Shown here one piece after another: positions 1-7,837 of a stretch of DNA of 12,982 nt. Every line of letters begins with the position of its first letter. Position 1 is the first letter of the stretch. Under the pieces are notes generated by a model. That model worked only from the letters and a program-made list of their open reading frames with translations. It was not told the DNA's origin and ran no database searches. The translations under genes and the position numbers were made by a program. Origin of the DNA: Candidatus Albibeggiatoa sp. nov. BB20 (GTDB taxonomy: Bacteria; Pseudomonadota; Gammaproteobacteria; Beggiatoales; Beggiatoaceae); the NCBI GenBank assembly GCA_016744725.1, contig JADGDW010000133.1, positions 1 through 12,982 of the forward strand, given 5' to 3'.

Positions 1-1701
1 CTTTATAATAAGTTAAAAGAACTGCCAGCGGCATTTGGGGAACTACAAAATTCATTCCTACTTGATATATATGGAAACTACTTAGAGATTCCTCCATATG
101 AAATAGCCAACCAAGGAATAAAAGCCATCCGAGACTACTTTGACGCACTAGAACAACAAACCCGCCCCCTCAACGAATCTAAACTCATCCTCATTGGCGA
201 CGGTGGTGCTGGTAAAACCTCCCTCATGAAACGCCTGCTTGAACAAAACTTTAACCCGCAAGAATCGCAAACACACGGCATCAACATCAACACCCTTGCA
301 CTCAAACACCAAAACGAAGACATCAAACTGCACTGCTGGGACTTTGGCGGACAACAAATCATGCACGCGACGCATCAATTTTTCCTTTCCAAACGCAGCC
401 TTTATCTACTGGTACTCGACAGCCGCCGCGAAACCCAACCCGACTACTGGCTCAAACACATCCAAACCTTTGGCAACAACGCACCCGTCATCATCGCCAT
501 CAACAAAATAGACGAAAATCCACACTTTTCCTTGCCCAAACGCAAACTAATGCAACAATATCCCAACATCAAACACATCGCTCACATCTCCTGCGCCACC
601 CAAGACGGCATTGACGATCTCAAAACCCAAATTCAAAACCTGCTAGCCGACATCGAACTGCTACATACCCTATTTCCTGCAACATGGTTCAAAGTCAAAA
701 CAGCGATTACCGAACAAGCGACACAAACCGACTTCACCAGCTACGAACACTTTGTAAATATCTGTAAAAATAATGATATACAAAAAGAATCCGAACAAAA
801 TACCCTCATCAACTTCCTGCACGACTTGGGCATCGTGATTCACTTTCAAGACCGTTGGCTGCGTGAAACCAATGTCATCAATCCGCAATGGATAACCGAA
901 GCGATTTACAGCCTCATCAATGCAAAACAATTGGTTGGCGGCAAACTGCACCGTGAGCAGCTCACACAAATCCTTGATAACGACATTTACCCCACACGAA
1001 AACATGATTATATTATTGAATTAATGAGAAAATTTGAACTGTGCTACGCGCTGAATGAACATGAATTCTTGCTGCCTGATTTATTCCTCACAGCAGAACC
1101 CGATTTTGAATTTGATGACAGCCAAGCCCTGCATTTTAGATTTGACTACGACTTTTTGCCCAACTCTATTTTTACCCGTTTCATAGTCAGAATGCACAAC
1201 GATATTCATGACAATACTTACTGGCGCAACGGCTGCTTACTGCACAATCCTCACTATCAAAGCAGCGCATTGATTGAAACCGAGAACAACCAAATCAGCG
1301 TCCACATCACAGGACAACAACGCCGTGAATATTTAACTGTGCCGCAATTCATTCTCAACGACTTAAACAATCACTTTAACAAGCTAAAAATCACAACAAA
1401 AATCGGCTTGCCCGACAATCCACACATCACCGTCGATCAAAACTATCTCATGCAATTAGCCAAAAATGGACAAACGCTATATATTCCACCAGAAACGCCA
1501 GATAAAACTTATAATATCAATGAATTACTCGGGACAGTTTCAACTAAAAACCTAGATGAAAATCAAGTGATACAAATATCTGAAATGATTGCAAATATTT
1601 TAGGTGACAAATTAGATGGAAGAAATGTATATATTCACGGCAATGTGGAAAAACTGAACTTGAATACAGGGGATAACGCTGAACAAATATTGAATACTTG
1701 A
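1..1701 (+). CDS. Roco family GTPase (LRR-Roc-COR), 3' part
   Basis: The frame is open from base 1, so the gene starts upstream; 566 codons are visible and the Met at 226 is internal, inside the G domain. Residues 1-50 look like the end of a leucine-rich repeat region (KLKELPAAFGEL) plus a linker helix. The Roc GTPase follows: Walker A GDGGAGKT at residues 66-73, switch II DFGGQ at 114-118, NKID at 168-171 and an SCATQDG G5-like motif from 197. Residues about 215-510 fit the COR dimerisation region (for example PQWITEAIYSLI). The last 25 residues carry an HGNV...TGDN motif like short tails of some bacterial signalling and NLR-like proteins. Roco proteins are cytoplasmic GTPases that cycle between monomer and dimer; their bacterial role is mostly unknown. 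Asn codons are 10 AAC of 11 in 226-720 but 3 AAC of 12 after 1477, so composition is patchy. Family assignment is firm; function is not inferable. Confidence 0.9.
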   Translation, partial: LYNKLKELPAAFGELQNSFLLDIYGNYLEIPPYEIANQGIKAIRDYFDALEQQTRPLNESKLILIGDGGAGKTSLMKRLLEQNFNPQESQTHGININTLALKHQNEDIKLHCWDFGGQQIMHATHQFFLSKRSLYLLVLDSRRETQPDYWLKHIQTFGNNAPVIIAINKIDENPHFSLPKRKLMQQYPNIKHIAHISCATQDGIDDLKTQIQNLLADIELLHTLFPATWFKVKTAITEQATQTDFTSYEHFVNICKNNDIQKESEQNTLINFLHDLGIVIHFQDRWLRETNVINPQWITEAIYSLINAKQLVGGKLHREQLTQILDNDIYPTRKHDYIIELMRKFELCYALNEHEFLLPDLFLTAEPDFEFDDSQALHFRFDYDFLPNSIFTRFIVRMHNDIHDNTYWRNGCLLHNPHYQSSALIETENNQISVHITGQQRREYLTVPQFILNDLNNHFNKLKITTKIGLPDNPHITVDQNYLMQLAKNGQTLYIPPETPDKTYNINELLGTVSTKNLDENQVIQISEMIANILGDKLDGRNVYIHGNVEKLNLNTGDNAEQILNT

Positions 1702-1801
1702 TTGTTAGACTGCGGAAATTAAACCCAGCATGATGGGCGCATCAGTTAATTTACTTGAATTATGGCGGCGGATGATGAAAAATAAGAACTAAACTGATTT
1801 C

Positions 1802-1847
1802 AGGAGTGCAAAATTAATTCTGCATGAGCAAAATAACAGGCACTCCT
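1802..1847. terminator. possible hairpin between converging Roco and tyrS genes
   Basis: AGGAGTGC at 1802-1809 is perfectly complementary to GCACTCCT at 1840-1847, across a 30-base AT-rich loop. The two flanking genes converge here, so a shared terminator is plausible. There is no real T tract on either strand (only TTT after 1847), so this may be a stabilising 3' hairpin only. Confidence 0.3.
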
Positions 1848-1858
1848 TTGTGACGAAA

Positions 1859-3058
1859 TTACGTCAATGTGACTTTAGCAAATTTACGCTTTCCAACTTG
1901 ATAAACATGTTCTGTACCTGCTTGTAATTGCAGTGCTTTATCACTGATTTTTTCGCCATCAATTTTAACCGCACCCTGCTTAATCATGCGGAATGCCTCT
2001 GATGTACTGCTCACCAACCCTGCATCTTTCAATAACTGAGCAATACCAAGCTGACCACCCTCTGGCGTAAAGTTATGCTCTGGCATATCATCAGGGATTT
2101 CATTTTGTTTAAAACGCGCAACAAAATCAGCATAAGCTTGTTCAGCAGCAGCTTTATCATGAAAACGGGCCACAATTTCCTGTGCAAACTCCACTTTCAC
2201 ATCACGCGGATTCTTGCCATTTTCGACATCCGTTTTCCATTGTTGAATTTCTGACACTGATTTAAAGCTCAACAACTCAATATAACGCCACATCAAATCG
2301 TCGGAAATAGACATTAATTTACTGAAAATATCGAACGCAGGTTCGTAAATACCAATGTAATTCTTCAAAGATTTAGACATTTTTTGCACGCCGTCCAAAC
2401 CTTCCAAAATCGGCATCATCAATACCACTTGAGGCTCTAAATCCGCCTGTTTTTGCAGCTCACGACCAACCAATAAATTAAATTTCTGATCCGTACCACC
2501 CAATTCCACATCTGATTTTAATGCGACAGAATCATAACCTTGAACCAATGGATATAAAAACTCATGAATCGCAATCGGTTGATTGCCTGTATAACGCTTA
2601 TGAAAGTCATCACGCTCCAGCATTCGCGCCACCGTCTGTTTTGCTGCAAGCTGAATCATATCACTGGCACTCATTTTGCCCATCCATTCAGAGTTGAACC
2701 GAATAATGGTTTTTTCAGGGTCTAAAATTTTATAAATTTGTTCCTGATAACTCTGAGCATTCTGCTTAACTTGTTCTTGAGTCAAAGGTGGGCGAGTTTC
2801 ATTTTTACCTGTAGGGTCTCCGATCATGCCCGTGAAATCGCCGATTAAAAACGTGACTTCGTGCCCGAGCTGTTGAAAGTGACGCATCTTATTTAATAAA
2901 ACCGTATGCCCTAAATGTAAATCAGGCGCGGTAGGGTCAAAACCTGCTTTTATTCGTAATGGGCGACCTGTTTCTAATTTTTTGCGTAATTCGTCCTCAA
3001 TTAGCAACTCATGAACGCCTAATTTTATTTGTTGCAGTGCATCCGTGACTGAACTCAT
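1859..3058 (-). CDS. tyrS: tyrosyl-tRNA synthetase
   Basis: This cytoplasmic class I aminoacyl-tRNA synthetase charges tRNA-Tyr with tyrosine using ATP. The 399-residue protein has the class I signatures HLGH at 48-51 and KMSKS at 226-230. Tyrosine and tRNA site motifs are also present: a GFDPTAPDLHLGH block at 39-51, QGYDS at 173-177 and GGTDQ at 187-191. The last about 65 residues form an S4 RNA-binding domain (EAFRMIKQGAVKIDGEKISD). The length and KMSKS form match the 400-residue proteobacterial type rather than the 424-residue E. coli type. The ATG is preceded by GAGG (bases 3065-3068 on the opposite strand) at 6 bases, supporting this start. It is divergent from the envelope gene cluster and convergent with the Roco gene. 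No residues are missing. Confidence 0.97.
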   Translation of the reverse strand: MSSVTDALQQIKLGVHELLIEDELRKKLETGRPLRIKAGFDPTAPDLHLGHTVLLNKMRHFQQLGHEVTFLIGDFTGMIGDPTGKNETRPPLTQEQVKQNAQSYQEQIYKILDPEKTIIRFNSEWMGKMSASDMIQLAAKQTVARMLERDDFHKRYTGNQPIAIHEFLYPLVQGYDSVALKSDVELGGTDQKFNLLVGRELQKQADLEPQVVLMMPILEGLDGVQKMSKSLKNYIGIYEPAFDIFSKLMSISDDLMWRYIELLSFKSVSEIQQWKTDVENGKNPRDVKVEFAQEIVARFHDKAAAEQAYADFVARFKQNEIPDDMPEHNFTPEGGQLGIAQLLKDAGLVSSTSEAFRMIKQGAVKIDGEKISDKALQLQAGTEHVYQVGKRKFAKVTLT

Positions 3059-3379
3059 TATGAACCTCGATGTTATATAAAAGGGTAAAAATGGATGACA
3101 AACGGCTAAATTTATGGTTGAATATGACCGCTTCTATAATTAGATAGTGTGGTCGAGGTAAGCGACTCCAACCTAGATGATGCCAGAAGCAATAGCTTAA
3201 CATAAGTGCTATAAATTATTGACTATTTTCTGTATGTAATATGTGTTATATTTCGGTACAAATAATAATATAGACAATGAGTTATATCCACCTTTAAAAG
3301 TATAACTTTAAGCTGTTCAAAGGCTTAAGCTCATATTTTAAGTATCGAATCGGCGAATGACATACTTGAGTTAAAAACT
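3059..3379. promoter_or_regulatory. divergent intergenic region, tyrS and OapA/NlpC gene
   Basis: These 321 bases separate divergent genes and must hold promoters for both. Reading plus, TTGACT at 3219-3224 is a good -35-like hexamer; the best -10-like partner is TGTTAT at 3244-3249 with a long 19-base spacer, so the call is tentative. The octamer palindrome GCTTAAGC lies at 3323-3330. No tRNA, T-box-like leader or convincing ORF was recognised here. Confidence 0.35.
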
Positions 3380-4807
3380 ATGAAAAACCAAGCGCATAAC
3401 ATAAAAACAACTAAATTTCGTTCAAGCGTCATTGCTGTGGCGATGATTAGTGTTGCCTCCTTTACTTGGTGGCTAACTTCTAGCGAAGCTTTTGCACCCA
3501 ATATTCCTATTTCAAGCTTGCCTAATACTCAGGTTGTTGAACAGCCAGAATTCCAAAGCATTAAGCAAGAAATTCAACAATTAGAACGAGATCAGTATCA
3601 AGAAATTGAAACCACAGTACAATCTGGCGATACCTTAACCCATATTTTTGAACGTCATAATTTAAAAACAGCCGACTTATATGAAATCTTGCAACTGAAG
3701 CAGTTTAAATCACAGTTGACCCAATTACATCTTAAACAAAAAATAGTTATCTTACATACTAGTCAAGGCAATGTGGTTGACTTAACTTTGCAGTTAGGCA
3801 AGGACAAAGAATTACAAGTTTATAAAAATGATTTTGGGTTTGATGCAGAAATTTTACAAGGCGGTGAACCTGTCCTTACTTCTCTTGCTCAACACAGTAT
3901 TGTAACTGAACCTCAAACTATATCTAATAGCAATGTTGCAACTACAGCAACCGCATTAGCAGTAACTACAGTTGTTACTAAAGCAGTTAAAAAAGCCCCA
4001 AAATTCAAATCTAATCGCTTAGAATTAAAAATAAAATCAGGCGATACCTTGTATAAATTTTTCCGCCAACATAAACTGAATCTAGCAGACTTAGAACGTA
4101 TTTTAAAACTGAGTCGCAAATCACGCCGTCAGTTACAAAATCTTAAAATCAATCAAAAATTAGTGATTACTCGCACTAAAAACAACCATGTTAAATCTTT
4201 AAGCTTAGCCATTGGCAAGAAAGCAACTTTGCATTTCACTCAAAAAGGCAATAACTTTAAAGGCGAGATTGAGAAAAACGGCACTCGTGTCGCATTGAAT
4301 CATAAACCTAAACCTCGTTTGCGAGTTGCAAAACAAACTGAGAATAAGAAAGCTAAAAAAGTAGCAGCAAAAAAACCTGCTCGCACGATAGTGAAAAGTT
4401 ATGCACCATTGAAAGCACCTAGCCCACAATTGGGTGACATGATTAAGAGTGCGAAAAAATATTTAGGTTATCCTTATGTTTATGGTGGTACAACACCGCG
4501 TGGCTTCGATTGCAGTGGCTTTGTGGTCTATAATTCTAAGAAAGCGGGTATTAGCTATGTACCGCGTACAGCACACCAGCAATATAAACATACTGCGACT
4601 ACGCCTGTCAGCAGAAAGAATTTAAAACCGGGTGATTTGGTGTTTTTCCATAGCAGAAATAACCGTAAACGGATTGGGCATGTAGGTATTTATATCGGCG
4701 ATGATAAATTTATTCATGCGCGTGCTAAAGGGCCTAAGGATGTGACCATTACCAGCTTAAATAATAGTTATTATCGTAAACATTTTGTACGTGGCGGACG
4801 TTTATAG
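3380..4807 (+). CDS. membrane-anchored OapA/LysM-like, NlpC/P60 peptidase
   Basis: This is a likely peptidoglycan endopeptidase of 475 residues. Residues 15-39 form an uncleaved anchor or signal segment ending WWLTSSEAFA. Two OapA/LysM-like modules follow, from about 76 and about 214; each begins with a SGDTL motif (82-86 and 220-224) and continues with LKLSRKSRRQLQNLKINQK-type repeats. A Lys/Thr-rich linker leads to an NlpC/P60 domain at 351-475. Its catalytic Cys is C378 in DCSGF, the His is H434 in HVGIYIG, and the third polar residue is probably H446. The family cleaves stem-peptide bonds such as D-Glu-DAP in the periplasm. The ATG has only a weak TGAG at 9 bases upstream. A strong hairpin follows the stop. 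The N-terminus resembles that of the M23 gene at 6028, suggesting shared ancestry with a swapped catalytic domain. Exact cleavage specificity is inferred from the family only. Confidence 0.88.
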   Translation: MKNQAHNIKTTKFRSSVIAVAMISVASFTWWLTSSEAFAPNIPISSLPNTQVVEQPEFQSIKQEIQQLERDQYQEIETTVQSGDTLTHIFERHNLKTADLYEILQLKQFKSQLTQLHLKQKIVILHTSQGNVVDLTLQLGKDKELQVYKNDFGFDAEILQGGEPVLTSLAQHSIVTEPQTISNSNVATTATALAVTTVVTKAVKKAPKFKSNRLELKIKSGDTLYKFFRQHKLNLADLERILKLSRKSRRQLQNLKINQKLVITRTKNNHVKSLSLAIGKKATLHFTQKGNNFKGEIEKNGTRVALNHKPKPRLRVAKQTENKKAKKVAAKKPARTIVKSYAPLKAPSPQLGDMIKSAKKYLGYPYVYGGTTPRGFDCSGFVVYNSKKAGISYVPRTAHQQYKHTATTPVSRKNLKPGDLVFFHSRNNRKRIGHVGIYIGDDKFIHARAKGPKDVTITSLNNSYYRKHFVRGGRL

Positions 4808-4820
4808 TAGCTTGGCTTAT

Positions 4821-4877
4821 TGAGTTTTCAAAATCGGGCAGAAATATGGCTTTTTGCCCGATTTTGGACTCATTTTC
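4821..4877 (+). terminator. hairpin terminator after the NlpC/P60 gene
   Basis: A perfect 11-bp stem AAAATCGGGCA (4830-4840) / TGCCCGATTTT (4855-4865) encloses a 14-base loop. An outer TGAGT (4821-4825) / ACTCA (4868-4872) pairing extends it, and ATTTTC follows. It lies 14-60 bases after the stop at 4807. The T tract is weak, but the A-rich 5' and T-rich 3' arms fit a Rho-independent terminator that could work both ways. Confidence 0.65.
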
Positions 4878-4905
4878 TACATAAGCATGTCATTATTATC
4901 AGGTA

Positions 4906-4942
4906 GAGTGGAGTGTGCAAGCGCAGGTTTGGCACTCCATTC
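4906..4942 (+). promoter_or_regulatory. leader hairpin upstream of the capA-like gene
   Basis: TGGAGTG (4909-4915) pairs with CACTCCA (4933-4939), and GU and Watson-Crick pairs extend the stem to about 4906/4942. It ends 7 bases before the AAAAGG ribosome binding site of the next gene. There is no T tract, so it reads as a 5'-UTR hairpin or an operator-like inverted repeat rather than a terminator. Its function is unknown. Confidence 0.4.
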
Positions 4943-4962
4943 GTATTTTAAAAGGTTTGTAC

Positions 4963-5997
4963 ATGAAATTAAGTCGTATCTTTATTTTGCTATTGAGCTT
5001 TTTTGTCAGCACAGCAGTCATGGCAAAGCAAGTCAGCATCATAGGTGTAGGTGATATTATGCTGGGGAGTAATTTCCCATCAGCCTCGTACCTACCTGCC
5101 AATAACGGCAAGGATTTGATGCAAGCGGCATACCCGATTTTACAAAATGCAGATGTCACTTTTGGTAATTTAGAAGGTACTATCCTTAATAGCGGTGCAA
5201 CAATTAAAAATTGCAAAGCCAGTAATAAATGCTATGCGTTCCGTATGCCTGAAAAATTAGCCCCTAATTTAGTTGATGCAGGTTTTGACGTACTCAGTAT
5301 CGCAAATAACCATGTACGTGATTTCGGCAATAACGGCTTAAAAAACACTCAAAAAATATTAAGCAAGCTCGGTCTGCATTATGCAGGGCTGTCTAGTAAA
5401 CCTAGCACCATTTTTACCAAAGATGGTATTACTTATGGGTTTGCTGCATTTGCACCGAATGTAGGTACACAAAGTATTCGAGATATTCCTACAGCGAAAA
5501 AAATCATATCTCAATTAGCTAAGAAGACGGACATTGTGATTGTGTCATTTCATGGTGGAGCTGAAGGGTCTAAACATCAACATGTAAAAAGAAAGACAGA
5601 AACATTTTATGGAGAAAATCGTGGCAATGTACATGCTTTTGCACATGCTGTGATTGATGCTGGTGCGGATGTGGTATTTGGTCATGGACCTCATGTTACC
5701 CGTGCTGTTGAAGTATATAAACAACGTTTTATTGCCTATAGCTTAGGTAATTTCTGCACTTACGGACGTTTTAATTTGCGAGGAGTGAGTGGTGTTGCGC
5801 CAATTATCAAAGTCAATATGACTGAGATAGGTGAATTTATAAATGCGAAGATTACACCGATTCAACAAGTAGGGAAAGGTATAGTCAAAATCGATAAAAG
5901 CAAACGCGCCATTCAATTAATACGTCAACTGACCAAAGCAGATTTTCCTAAGTCAACTGTCACTATTGATAGTACTGGGCTTTTAACCGCTCAATAA
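4963..5997 (+). CDS. CapA/PgsA-type secreted metallophosphatase-fold protein
   Basis: The start is taken at 4963, not the upstream in-frame ATG at 4915: AAAAGG lies 7 bases before 4963, and the protein then opens with a clean signal peptide (hydrophobic residues 6-20, probable cleavage after VMA at 21). The mature protein matches the PGA_cap (CapA) family within the calcineurin-like fold. Metal and active-site style motifs are GDIML at 30-34, GNLEG at 68-72, NNH at 115-117, HGGAEG at 197-202, GHGPH at 240-244 and SLGNF at 260-264. CapA/PgsA proteins take part in poly-gamma-glutamate capsule synthesis and export, but no capB/capC (pgsB/pgsC) ligase genes are visible here, so a capsule role is unproven. 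With 344 residues it is near family length. The next gene starts 30 bases later in the same frame, implying co-transcription with the M23 peptidase. Confidence 0.85.
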   Translation: MKLSRIFILLLSFFVSTAVMAKQVSIIGVGDIMLGSNFPSASYLPANNGKDLMQAAYPILQNADVTFGNLEGTILNSGATIKNCKASNKCYAFRMPEKLAPNLVDAGFDVLSIANNHVRDFGNNGLKNTQKILSKLGLHYAGLSSKPSTIFTKDGITYGFAAFAPNVGTQSIRDIPTAKKIISQLAKKTDIVIVSFHGGAEGSKHQHVKRKTETFYGENRGNVHAFAHAVIDAGADVVFGHGPHVTRAVEVYKQRFIAYSLGNFCTYGRFNLRGVSGVAPIIKVNMTEIGEFINAKITPIQQVGKGIVKIDKSKRAIQLIRQLTKADFPKSTVTIDSTGLLTAQ

Positions 5998-6027
5998 CTA
6001 TTAACGAGATACGATGCGACGACAACC

Positions 6028-7680
6028 ATGCGTTATCAAAAACAACATATAAATAAAAAACCTATTCGAGTAGGTCAAGCACAACGACGTTCTGTACGAG
6101 CGCGTTTACTGGGTAAGCAAAGCCAAATGACTTTGCCACCTGAACTAAAAGGTTACAACTACTCTATTGAGCATGGCTTAAAGAAGCCTATCAAAGCCAA
6201 AGTGTCATCCGTGCGGGTTGTATCAGCTGTATCAACTATTGCGGTATTACCTTTTGCTTGGTGGCTGACCAATTCAAATGCATTTGTAGTCAATGATCTT
6301 CAAGCCAGTCAGCCAGATATTATCGCAACAACGATACCTGGTCATATTGATACGGCTGCTGCATTAGCTGAAATGGAAACCATGACATCTCAAGTCATTC
6401 CAGAATCTGTTGTCAGTGCAGAGCCAGAAGTGATTGAGCCTATTGCTGAACCTGAAATACAAGCTGAAGTAGTTGAAGAGCCTGTATTTACGCCTTGGTT
6501 AGATATTAAAGTCCAACCCGGTGATACCTTATCCGCGATTTTTAGCCGTTATGAATTGAGTAAAGCCCATTTATATAAAATTGTGAATGTGGATAAGCAA
6601 TCAGCCAAGAAGTTACGTCAATTGCGTCCTAATCAAAAGATACGGATCAAACGTGATGAGCAAGGCAATGTTGAAGAATTTATTTTAGATTTAGGTTTTG
6701 CTTCTGAATTAAGTATTTTCCAAGCTGAAAATGGCTTTAAAGCCGAAGTCATGCAAGGTGATGTGAAAACAGAAGTGGCAACAGCTCATGGTCAGATCAG
6801 CAGTACATTATTCAATGCGGGTTATGAAGCAGGTCTGCCAGATAGTTTGATGTCAAATTTGATGGAGATTTTTCGCTGGGATGAAGATTTTCATTTATTC
6901 CAGAAAGGCGATCATTTTACCGTGATCTATGAAAAATTCACCTGTGATTCAGAATCTCAGTTTGGTAATATTCTTGCGGTTGAAGTGTTTAATAATAAAA
7001 AACTACATCGTGCTGTTCGTTACACTGACGAAGCTAGCAAAACAACCTATTATCATCCTGATGGCAATCCTTTATTTGCCCAAGCAAAACGCAGCGTGAA
7101 AAAACTTAATCCGTTGATGACACCAGTAAAAGCAACCCGTATCAGCTCGAATTATGGAATGCGTACTCACCCTATTTCAGGTAAAAAACGTTTTCATAGT
7201 GGTATTGACTATGCTGCAGTAACAGGTACACCTATTGTTGCTGCAACTTCTTCAACTGTAAAATTTAAAGGTTGGAAGCGTGGTTATGGACGCACAGTGG
7301 TTTTGCAACACGATGAACAATACACTTCTTTGTATGCACACATGTCCAAATTTGCCGAGATTAAAGTAGGGCAAAAACTGAAACAAGGTATGACTATTGG
7401 TTATATTGGTCAGTCTGGTAGTGCCACAGGCCCACATTTACATTATGAAGTACGCTTAAATAATCAGCCACAAAACCCATTAGCTTTGCAAATTCCTAAT
7501 GAAGCTTATGAAAAGCAATTGGCTAAGTTGAAAAAACAAGAAGCGCAGCGTAAAAAGCATTTTACAGAAACAACGCAAGCTTTACGTGAGCAGTTAATAA
7601 CCGCATCACAGGAAACCCATGAGGCTTTAGGTATGCAACATGGTTCAACTTTAGCGAAGGCTGCAGGTGTTAAGAATTAA
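6028..7680 (+). CDS. M23 murein DD-endopeptidase with OapA domain, MepM-like
   Basis: This is a likely inner-membrane-anchored peptidoglycan hydrolase of 550 residues. A basic cytoplasmic N-tail (about 1-60) precedes one transmembrane segment (about 62-82, ending FAWWLTNSNAF). An acidic Glu/Pro linker follows, then an OapA/LysM-like module from about 158 with PGDTL at 164-168, a MepM-type middle domain, and an M23/LytM domain (about 380-480). Zinc ligands are H390 and D394 (HSGID) and H472 (HLHYE); the catalytic histidines are H438 (YAHMS) and H470. A charged coiled-coil-like tail follows. All active-site residues are present, so it should be active, cutting cross-links during wall growth. 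The start is uncertain: no good Shine-Dalgarno precedes 6028, and the frame opens only after the capA stop. An alternative ATG at residue 34 would still keep the anchor. It precedes anmK, as in many gammaproteobacteria. Confidence 0.9.
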   Translation: MRYQKQHINKKPIRVGQAQRRSVRARLLGKQSQMTLPPELKGYNYSIEHGLKKPIKAKVSSVRVVSAVSTIAVLPFAWWLTNSNAFVVNDLQASQPDIIATTIPGHIDTAAALAEMETMTSQVIPESVVSAEPEVIEPIAEPEIQAEVVEEPVFTPWLDIKVQPGDTLSAIFSRYELSKAHLYKIVNVDKQSAKKLRQLRPNQKIRIKRDEQGNVEEFILDLGFASELSIFQAENGFKAEVMQGDVKTEVATAHGQISSTLFNAGYEAGLPDSLMSNLMEIFRWDEDFHLFQKGDHFTVIYEKFTCDSESQFGNILAVEVFNNKKLHRAVRYTDEASKTTYYHPDGNPLFAQAKRSVKKLNPLMTPVKATRISSNYGMRTHPISGKKRFHSGIDYAAVTGTPIVAATSSTVKFKGWKRGYGRTVVLQHDEQYTSLYAHMSKFAEIKVGQKLKQGMTIGYIGQSGSATGPHLHYEVRLNNQPQNPLALQIPNEAYEKQLAKLKKQEAQRKKHFTETTQALREQLITASQETHEALGMQHGSTLAKAAGVKN

Positions 7681-7713
7681 TATATTGGATAATCAATAAA
7701 TTTGGCGGTGTAT

Positions 7714-7719
7714 TATAAT
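7714..7719 (+). promoter_or_regulatory. possible -10 element upstream of anmK
   Basis: A perfect TATAAT lies at 7714-7719, but no good -35 hexamer is found at 16-18 bases; the nearest TTG is in TTGGAT at 7685-7690, too far. If it is used, the transcript would pass through the terminator-like hairpin at 7800-7820 before anmK. Confidence 0.3.
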
Positions 7720-7738
7720 CAATTTCGTTTTGGATATT

Positions 7739-7753
7739 AGGATTGGCAATCCT
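7739..7753. repeat. 15-base perfect odd palindrome
   Basis: AGGATTG-G-CAATCCT is perfectly symmetric about 7746. It sits about 20 bases downstream of the TATAAT at 7714, where an operator or early-leader hairpin would fall. Confidence 0.4.
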
Positions 7754-7799
7754 GTATCATCTTAGAATAAAATGACTGTACATCGTCAAAACTGATTTG

Positions 7800-7820
7800 G
7801 GACGCATTAGCGTCCTTTTT
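7800..7820 (+). terminator. Rho-independent terminator, M23 gene / anmK junction
   Basis: GGACGC (7800-7805), loop ATTA, GCGTCC (7810-7815), then five T at 7816-7820: a compact, textbook intrinsic terminator. It lies 120 bases after the M23 stop and only 17 bases before the anmK ATG, leaving room only for the ribosome binding site. It could end the envelope operon or act as an attenuator in the anmK leader. Confidence 0.85.
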
Positions 7821-7837
7821 ATTGTTGAGGATTAAAT

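Noticed and set aside
226..1701. Treating the ATG at 226 as the start of the GTPase gene
   Set aside because: It falls just after the Walker A lysine/threonine, and the same frame is open with LRR and P-loop sequence back to base 1.
3120..3200. tRNA or T-box-like element near tyrS
   Set aside because: No GGTTCGAnTCC-type T arm, acceptor stem or T-box sequence could be found on either strand.
3009..3203. Minus-strand 64-codon frame overlapping the tyrS start
   Set aside because: It overlaps tyrS out of frame, has no recognisable domain or good ribosome site, and fits a chance frame in the leader.
4915..4962. Upstream ATG at 4915 as the start of the capA-like gene
   Set aside because: It lies inside the leader hairpin, lacks a ribosome site, and would put 16 residues ahead of a canonical signal peptide.
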